36,651 nt of DNA, taken from JBDSTZ01 sp039927975 (GTDB taxonomy: Bacteria > Pseudomonadota > Gammaproteobacteria > Burkholderiales > Burkholderiaceae_D). Positions 31,489 through 36,651 of the stretch are shown here, in pieces; positions within the stretch are counted from its first letter, which is position 1, and every line of letters begins with the position of its first letter. Under the pieces are notes generated by a model. The model was not told the origin of the DNA and did no database searches. It saw only the letters and a list, made by a program, of their open reading frames with translations. The stretch is taken from assembly GCA_039927975.1 (NCBI GenBank), contig JBDSTZ010000036.1:1-36651 (forward strand), given 5' to 3'. The position numbers and the translations under genes were made by a program.

Positions 31489-31518
31489 AAAAAAAGGACG
31501 AGTCCCACGGACTCGTCC
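31489..31518 (-). terminator. Intrinsic terminator of the S8 protease gene
   Basis: GGACGAGTCC (31496-31505) and GGACTCGTCC (31509-31518) are perfect 10-base arms. Read on the minus strand the stem is followed by seven T. It lies 38 bases past the protease stop. The region 31301-31488 holds no recognisable gene. Confidence 0.9.
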
Positions 31519-31555
31519 CTTTGCGTTGCCGACCCTCAATGGGAGTGCTAATCGC

Positions 31556-33121
31556 TCACATGCCGCAGCCCATCGCCTTGATGCGGTCATACGCCGCCTT
31601 CGCCTGCACCAGGCCGTAGCCGAACTTCACATCGCGCCCGGCCGGCCCGAGGTCGTGCGCGCTCTTGTCGAGGGAAGTGCGGATCTGCGCCCCGCTGCAG
31701 GTCGGGAAATAGCTCCATACCAGCGCCGCCACCGCCGACACGTGCGGGGTGGCCATCGAGGTGCCGTCGAACCAGGCGTAATTGCTCGGCGCGACCGTGA
31801 GGCTGGCCAGCTGGCCCAGTTGCCCCTTCATCGCCGCGCCCTCGGTGTCGCTGGCCGTCACCGATGGAATGTTGGTGATGGTGGTGCCGAGCGTGCCGCC
31901 ATAGCCGCCGGCGACATTGTTGTAGACCACCGCGCCGACCCCGCCGCTGTTCTGGCAATTGCTCACCTTGGTGGCGAAGTCGACGCTGCCGCGCGCGATC
32001 AGGCAGACCTTGCCGGCGACCGCCGTGTTGACCGCGTCGCCGAGGCCGAAATCGGCCAGCGGCGCCGACGCCGAACCCCGCGGCGAACCATCCATCCCGC
32101 CGGGCGCGTAGGTGCTGGCGCCCACTTTCAGGGTCGAGGCGCTGCCGGCGCCCATCGGCACGGTCGACAGCACATTCACACCCGGCGCGGCGATCTCGAC
32201 CTTGCTGTTGTACTGCGAGAAGCTGGCCCAGGCTTTCGATTCGTCGAGCGCGGCGACCGACATCACGCTGCTGTAGCCGGCCGGATAGGACAGCGCGGTG
32301 TTGCCGTCGTTGCCGGCCGCCGCGACGTTCAGCACGCCCTTGCTGTACAGCGCGTCGAAGGCGCGCTGCTCGGTCTTGCTGGCGCGCCCGCCGCCGAGCG
32401 ACATGCTGATCACGTTGGCGCCGGCGGCGCCGCATTTGTTGGCGGCGCTGGCCAGGGTCGACGAGTAGGCCCAGCCGTCGGCGCCGAACACCTTGACGAT
32501 GTGCAGCTTGAGCTGGCGGTTCGGGTTGACCCCGACGACGCCAACGCCGCTGTTGTTGATCGCCGCGATGGTGCCGGCCACGTGGGTGCCGTGATGGTTC
32601 TCGTCGGTGTACCACCAGCCGGTGCCCTTGTCGTATTCGCCGGCCACGTTGTTGGCGCCGAGGTCCTCGTGCGCGCGGTCGTAGCCCGAATCGATGATGC
32701 ATACCTTGCGGTTGGCGGCGGCGGCGTCCGACAGCTGGTCGGCCTGCACCATCTTGATCCCGTACGGCACCAGCTGGCCGCTCAGGTAGGGCTGGCCGGT
32801 CGAGGCGGTGGCGCCGGCGAAGGCGCGCCGCTGCACGTCGTCTTCGACGTATTCGACGTTCGGATTGTGCGCCAGCCCGGCCAGCGCGGCGGCCGGCACC
32901 TCGATCGCCATCGCGTTCATGCCGAAGATCTCTTCGCGCACCGCGCCGTGCGCCGCCGCGACCGCCGCCTTGACATGCGCCGCCGCGCCCGGGGTGAACG
33001 CGAGGATCACGCGGGTGGTGCCGGCAGCGTGCGCACCGCCGAAGGCGCCGACGGCCAGCGCGGCCAGGCACAGCGTGACCGCGCGGGTGGTGCGCCAACG
33101 GCTTTGTGTACTTTGAATCAT
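31556..33121 (-). CDS. Secreted S8 (subtilisin-like) serine protease with PA insert
   Basis: The protein is 521 residues. A signal peptide covers residues 1-32, followed by an I9-type inhibitory propeptide (about 35-98, ending VEYVEDD). The catalytic triad is Asp144 (CIIDSGYD), His177 (NHHGTHVAGT) and Ser455 (FDGTSMATPHVSA), with oxyanion Asn271 (AAAGND). A PA (protease-associated) domain of about 355-440 is inserted between the Asn and Ser parts (KVCLIARGSVDFATK, GAVVYNN). It should be exported and active outside the cell. GGAGAA precedes the start at 33121, a promoter lies at 33223-33252, and a terminator follows, so it is a single-gene unit. Confidence 0.93.
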   Translation of the reverse strand: MIQSTQSRWRTTRAVTLCLAALAVGAFGGAHAAGTTRVILAFTPGAAAHVKAAVAAAHGAVREEIFGMNAMAIEVPAAALAGLAHNPNVEYVEDDVQRRAFAGATASTGQPYLSGQLVPYGIKMVQADQLSDAAAANRKVCIIDSGYDRAHEDLGANNVAGEYDKGTGWWYTDENHHGTHVAGTIAAINNSGVGVVGVNPNRQLKLHIVKVFGADGWAYSSTLASAANKCGAAGANVISMSLGGGRASKTEQRAFDALYSKGVLNVAAAGNDGNTALSYPAGYSSVMSVAALDESKAWASFSQYNSKVEIAAPGVNVLSTVPMGAGSASTLKVGASTYAPGGMDGSPRGSASAPLADFGLGDAVNTAVAGKVCLIARGSVDFATKVSNCQNSGGVGAVVYNNVAGGYGGTLGTTITNIPSVTASDTEGAAMKGQLGQLASLTVAPSNYAWFDGTSMATPHVSAVAALVWSYFPTCSGAQIRTSLDKSAHDLGPAGRDVKFGYGLVQAKAAYDRIKAMGCGM

Positions 33122-33222
33122 GGTGTTCTCCAAAAAGGCGGTGCCGAAGGGCCGGCTCGTGGCAAGCCCGTCATGCCGCTGTGAAATGTGAAATAGTGGC
33201 GCCATGGATGATGGCGAGAACC

Positions 33223-33252
33223 AGTGTAGTAGCGGAATTGGCGTCAGCGCAA
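33223..33252 (-). promoter_or_regulatory. Sigma-70-like promoter of the S8 protease gene
   Basis: On the minus strand TTGCGC and TACACT are separated by 18 bases. The -10 box lies about 100 bases before the start codon at 33121. The rest of the 33122-33462 gap holds no gene. Confidence 0.5.
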
Positions 33253-33385
33253 CCGAACTTGCGCACGCTCGTGCGGGTGTTGCAAAGTATTCGCGCGCAC
33301 GCTTGAAACACCCGTGGTTTCGGGCTTCATGCTATATTTTTCGGGACGAAATATTGCCTGGCCGGCGATCGATAAAAAGCCACTG

Positions 33386-33413
33386 TTGCGATACGTAAAG
33401 TCTTCTGTACAAT
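33386..33413 (+). promoter_or_regulatory. Sigma-70-like promoter of the receiver-ANTAR gene
   Basis: TTGCGA (33386-33391) and TACAAT (33408-33413) are separated by 16 bases, and the ATG follows 49 bases after the -10 box. Confidence 0.6.
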
Positions 33414-33462
33414 ACAAAAACACCGCACAGACATTTAACAAAGCCAGCCTGAGGATTCCGCC

Positions 33463-34095
33463 ATGCATCCCGCGTCCGCCGCCAAGCGCCTGATCCTGAT
33501 CGTCGACGACGACCCCCTCCTGCTTGAATTTCTCAGCACCGTGCTCGGCCATGCCGGCTACCAGACTGCCTCGGCCGCCTCGGCCGAACAGGCGATTCGT
33601 CAGATCGAGGCGCGCGAGCCGGACATGGCGCTGCTCGACATCAACATGCCCGGCATGTCCGGACTCGAACTGGCGCGCCACCTCAAGGAGCTGACGTCGG
33701 TGCCGTTCATGTTCCTGTCGGCCAACGGCGACAGCGAATCGGCCAAGCAGGCCGCCACGCATGGCGCGCTCGGCTACGTCGTCAAGCCGGTCGACGCCGC
33801 GCACCTGATGCCGGCCTTCGAGGCGGCCCTGGCGCGCGCCGACGAGATTCGCCAGCTGCGCCGCACCGAAACCAACCTCAACGCGGCGCTGGCGGCGGGG
33901 CGCGAAACCAGCCTCGCGGTGGGTTTGTTGATGGCCAAATACCAGACCGACCGCAACACCGCCTTCGAAGTGCTGCGCGACCACGCGCGTTCGAGCCGGC
34001 GCAAGATCAACGAGGTGGCCGACCAGTTGCTGGCCGCCGAGGAAACCCTCAACAGCCTGCACGCCGCCTTCAGCCAGCGGATGCGCGCGAAGTAG
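33463..34095 (+). CDS. Receiver-ANTAR response regulator (putative RNA antiterminator)
   Basis: The protein is 210 residues. The receiver (about residues 8-125) has acidic residues 15-17 (VDDDP), phosphoacceptor Asp59 in LLDINMPG, a Ser in FLSANGD and Lys108 in VVKPVD. A coiled linker follows, then an ANTAR domain at about 145-200: ETSLAVGLLMAKYQTDRN, then AFEVLRDHARSSRRK, then NEVADQLL. ANTAR proteins such as AmiR, NasR and EutV bind paired RNA hairpins and prevent termination. No kinase gene lies nearby. A long leader (34250-34486) precedes the next two receiver genes and is a possible target; I saw no clear paired hexaloop hairpins there. Confidence 0.88.
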   Translation: MHPASAAKRLILIVDDDPLLLEFLSTVLGHAGYQTASAASAEQAIRQIEAREPDMALLDINMPGMSGLELARHLKELTSVPFMFLSANGDSESAKQAATHGALGYVVKPVDAAHLMPAFEAALARADEIRQLRRTETNLNAALAAGRETSLAVGLLMAKYQTDRNTAFEVLRDHARSSRRKINEVADQLLAAEETLNSLHAAFSQRMRAK

Positions 34096-34143
34096 GGTTG
34101 GCGCGAGGGCCGCCGTGGGGCCGTCGCCTGGGCCGCCGCGAGG

Positions 34144-34161
34144 GGCGACGCGAGCGTCGCC
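34144..34161. other. Hairpin after the ANTAR gene
   Basis: GGCGACGC and GCGTCGCC are perfect arms around GA, followed by GCGACGG rather than T. It may end or protect the ANTAR transcript. It is not a standard intrinsic terminator. Confidence 0.4.
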
Positions 34162-34249
34162 GCGACGGTCGCGCCAATACCCCGAATCGCAACAATAGAA
34201 AAATTTAATCGGCGCGCTGCGGGAGCGGCGTCCCGGTTTCATGTATAGT

Positions 34250-34486
34250 TGCCACTGTGAATTAAATTTTACCCGTTGTTAAGCGTGACAGGGCCCCACC
34301 CCGCCTGTTGCCGCGCACCTCGCAAACGCCGCCTTCTCCCAGCGGCGACCTTCTCTTCCTCGGCCCAACTCCGCCGATTGCTCCCCCGATCCTGCTGGTT
34401 CGCCCGGTCCTTCGCGCCTGTTCGCCGCCTGCCGTTCCGCCCAGCCTGTCGGGAATCGATCGAACCGCACCACTCCAGGAGGTCGC
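34250..34486 (+). promoter_or_regulatory. Long C-rich leader of the two downstream receiver genes
   Basis: From about 34300 to 34450 the + strand is rich in C and T and poor in G, with a GC hairpin CGCCGC/GCGGCG (34327-34347) and little other structure. Such regions fit rut-like sites for Rho-dependent termination. A/T-rich DNA at 34241-34275 (TATAGT at 34244, TTGCCA at 34249) may hold the promoter, but no well-spaced pair is seen. The link with the ANTAR protein encoded just upstream is a hypothesis. Confidence 0.4.
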
Positions 34487-35041
34487 ATGAAGGCGGCACA
34501 ACATCCCTACACCGGTATTTCGGCCAGGCCCAGCACGTTCTCGCGCCTGCACTGGCTCAACGCCTGCGCGCGGCGGCGCCGTTTCGCCCGCGCGATCGGC
34601 GTCGGCAGCGACGCCGGCAGTGCCGCGCCGGCCGCCGGCAACGACAGCGCCGCCGCCACCCGGCCACGCGGCTATTCGGGCAGCGCGATCCCGCGCGTGC
34701 TGCACATCGACCACGACGCCAGCACCGCGCTGGCGCTCGGCTGCCTGCTGCGGCCCGAGGCCAGCGTCACCAACGTGACGACCATGGCCGATGCGCGCGC
34801 CATCCTCCAGCGCGAATTGTTCTCGCTGATCATCGTCGACCCGAACCTGCCCGACGGCGACGCGGCGGCCTTGCTGCCGTTGTTCGCCGGCACCCCGGTG
34901 CTGGTCTACGCGCCCGAACAGCCGCTCTGGCGCAGCGCCTCGGCCACCTACCTGCCCAAGCCGTGGACTTCCTCGCGCCGGCTGTGGACCACCATTTCAA
35001 CCATGCTCGGCATTGCCCAGCCGAACAGCGCAGGAGACTGA
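34487..35041 (+). CDS. Degenerate receiver-domain protein with N-terminal extension
   Basis: The protein is 184 residues. The first 65 are a basic, Ala-rich extension of no known fold. Residues 69-180 resemble a receiver: strand RVLHIDHDAS, Asp118 in LIIVDPNLPDGD in place of the phosphoacceptor, and Lys158 in YLPKPW. However, the second acidic pocket residue is His76 and the conserved Thr/Ser is Ala142, so phosphorylation is doubtful. The start at 34487 has a strong AGGAGG. The CheY-like gene starts 2 bases after the stop, so they form one operon. It may act as a constant-state partner or decoy; that is inferred. Confidence 0.75.
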   Translation: MKAAQHPYTGISARPSTFSRLHWLNACARRRRFARAIGVGSDAGSAAPAAGNDSAAATRPRGYSGSAIPRVLHIDHDASTALALGCLLRPEASVTNVTTMADARAILQRELFSLIIVDPNLPDGDAAALLPLFAGTPVLVYAPEQPLWRSASATYLPKPWTSSRRLWTTISTMLGIAQPNSAGD

Positions 35042-35043
35042 CC

Positions 35044-35445
35044 ATGATTTCCAAGGACATCAAGACCGTGTTGTACGTCGAAGACGACCTGCACGTGCGC
35101 ACCACCGCCAAGCTGGTGCTCGAAGTGATCGGCAAGGTCGAGGTGCGCGATTGCGGCTCGGGACGCGAAGCGTTGCTGGCGGCGCACAATTTCCAGCCCG
35201 ACCTGATCCTGCTCGACCTGATGATGCCCGAACTCGACGGCCTGGCCACGCTGGAGATGCTGCGCCGCCTGCCGCACCTGGCCGACACCCCGGTCGTGTT
35301 CGTCACCTCGCACGCCGAGACCGAGGACGTCGACCGCTACATCGATGTCGGCGCGCTCGGCGTGATCGCCAAGCCGCTGATTCCGCTGCGCCTGTGCGAC
35401 CAGCTGCGCACCCTGTGGGAATACCGCCTGCACACGGTCGCCTGA
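35044..35445 (+). CDS. CheY-like single-domain response regulator
   Basis: The protein is 133 residues, a receiver with no output domain. All key residues are present: Glu13/Asp14 (YVEDD), phosphoacceptor Asp58 (LILLDLMMP), Thr88 (VVFVTSH) and Lys110 (VIAKPL). AGGAG precedes the start and overlaps the end of the degenerate receiver gene. It could be a phosphate shuttle in a relay. No kinase or phosphotransfer protein is encoded beside it, so its partner lies elsewhere in the genome. Confidence 0.9.
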   Translation: MISKDIKTVLYVEDDLHVRTTAKLVLEVIGKVEVRDCGSGREALLAAHNFQPDLILLDLMMPELDGLATLEMLRRLPHLADTPVVFVTSHAETEDVDRYIDVGALGVIAKPLIPLRLCDQLRTLWEYRLHTVA

Positions 35446-35460
35446 TCCCGGCCGAGTGAG

Positions 35461-35560
35461 CCGGCCGCCTGGCGTGAATCTCCGGGCCGCCTGAACTCGC
35501 CGTCCGCTCGGCGTGAATCTCCGGCCGCCTGAACCCGCCGGCCGCTTGGGTCGAATAAAT
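35461..35560. repeat. 39-bp tandem repeat, about 2.5 copies
   Basis: GGCGTGAATCTCCGG starts at 35471 and again at 35510, and GCCGCCTGAAC lies at the matching place in each copy. A partial copy before (CCGGCCGCCT at 35461) and after (GGGTCGAAT at 35548) extends it. On the minus strand it would encode a 13-residue repeat, but no supported gene is there. Confidence 0.8.
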
Positions 35561-35595
35561 CCTCGGGCGGCGTGGCAGGCGCGCGCCGCCCTTGC

Positions 35596-35601
35596 TATGA
35601 T
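35596..35601 (+). promoter_or_regulatory. Possible -10 box before frmA
   Basis: TATGAT lies 48 bases before the frmA ATG. The -35 candidate 17 bases upstream (TGGCAG) is poor. Confidence 0.3.
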
Positions 35602-35648
35602 GGCAAAAAATGGCCGGTCCGGCCATTCCCCATCTTGCACAGGATATT

Positions 35649-36651
<1,003 letters not shown>

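Noticed and set aside
31442..33184. Long + strand open frame opposite the S8 protease
   Set aside because: Antisense shadow; the minus strand has signal peptide, complete catalytic triad, promoter and terminator.
34262..34486. Canonical ANTAR target (two hexaloop hairpins)
   Set aside because: By eye only one good stem (34327-34347, nine-base loop) is found; a covariance search would be needed to claim more.

Overview
The window reads as chromosome of a high-GC betaproteobacterium, most likely a member of Oxalobacteraceae (Massilia, Duganella, Janthinobacterium or a relative). This rests on protein resemblance and on gene order: rplM-rpsI-argC-bactofilin-erpA, anmK-M23 peptidase-tyrS-dtd, dusB-fis-purH-ruvCAB. 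No database search was possible. No rRNA, tRNA, CRISPR array, insertion sequence, integrase or phage gene was recognised.

Left part (1-15.9 kb): a housekeeping backbone. It holds the end of L13 and all of S9 (rplM-rpsI), argC, a bactofilin, erpA, anmK and an M23 peptidase on the minus strand, tyrS overlapping dtd, a YbhB-type protein, a histidine phosphatase, dusB-fis, purH and the Holliday-junction operon ruvC-ruvA-ruvB. Two gaps inside this backbone are unusual. Between rpsI and argC lies an array of 21-bp units next to a minus-strand gene with a RAMA/DUF2924-like domain whose 5' end looks frameshifted at a G6 tract. Between purH and ruvC lie three kinds of short repeat.

Middle part (15.9-27.2 kb): accessory functions. 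It holds a small membrane protein, a YaiI/UPF0178 protein, a LbH acetyltransferase and ybdD-cstA (pyruvate/peptide uptake type). Divergent from cstA is a two-component system with a Cache-type sensor kinase and a NarL-type regulator, and the gap between them contains paired repeats. Then come an S41 peptidase, a TetR regulator divergent from a tautomerase and a VOC protein (with two near-identical operator-like sites between them), and a visibly more A/T-rich stretch with a small membrane ORF and a lipoprotein-type serine hydrolase.

Right part (27.4-36.65 kb): valS on the minus strand, an outer-membrane beta-barrel protein, and a secreted subtilisin-like protease with a PA insert. Three receiver-domain genes follow without a kinase: a receiver-ANTAR protein, a degenerate receiver with an N-terminal extension, and a CheY-like protein. 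A long C-rich leader precedes the last two. The window ends inside a class III alcohol dehydrogenase (frmA/adhC). The best candidates for something undescribed are the 21-bp array with its RAMA-like gene, the kinase-less receiver-ANTAR cluster with its leader, and the cstA/Cache two-component module.
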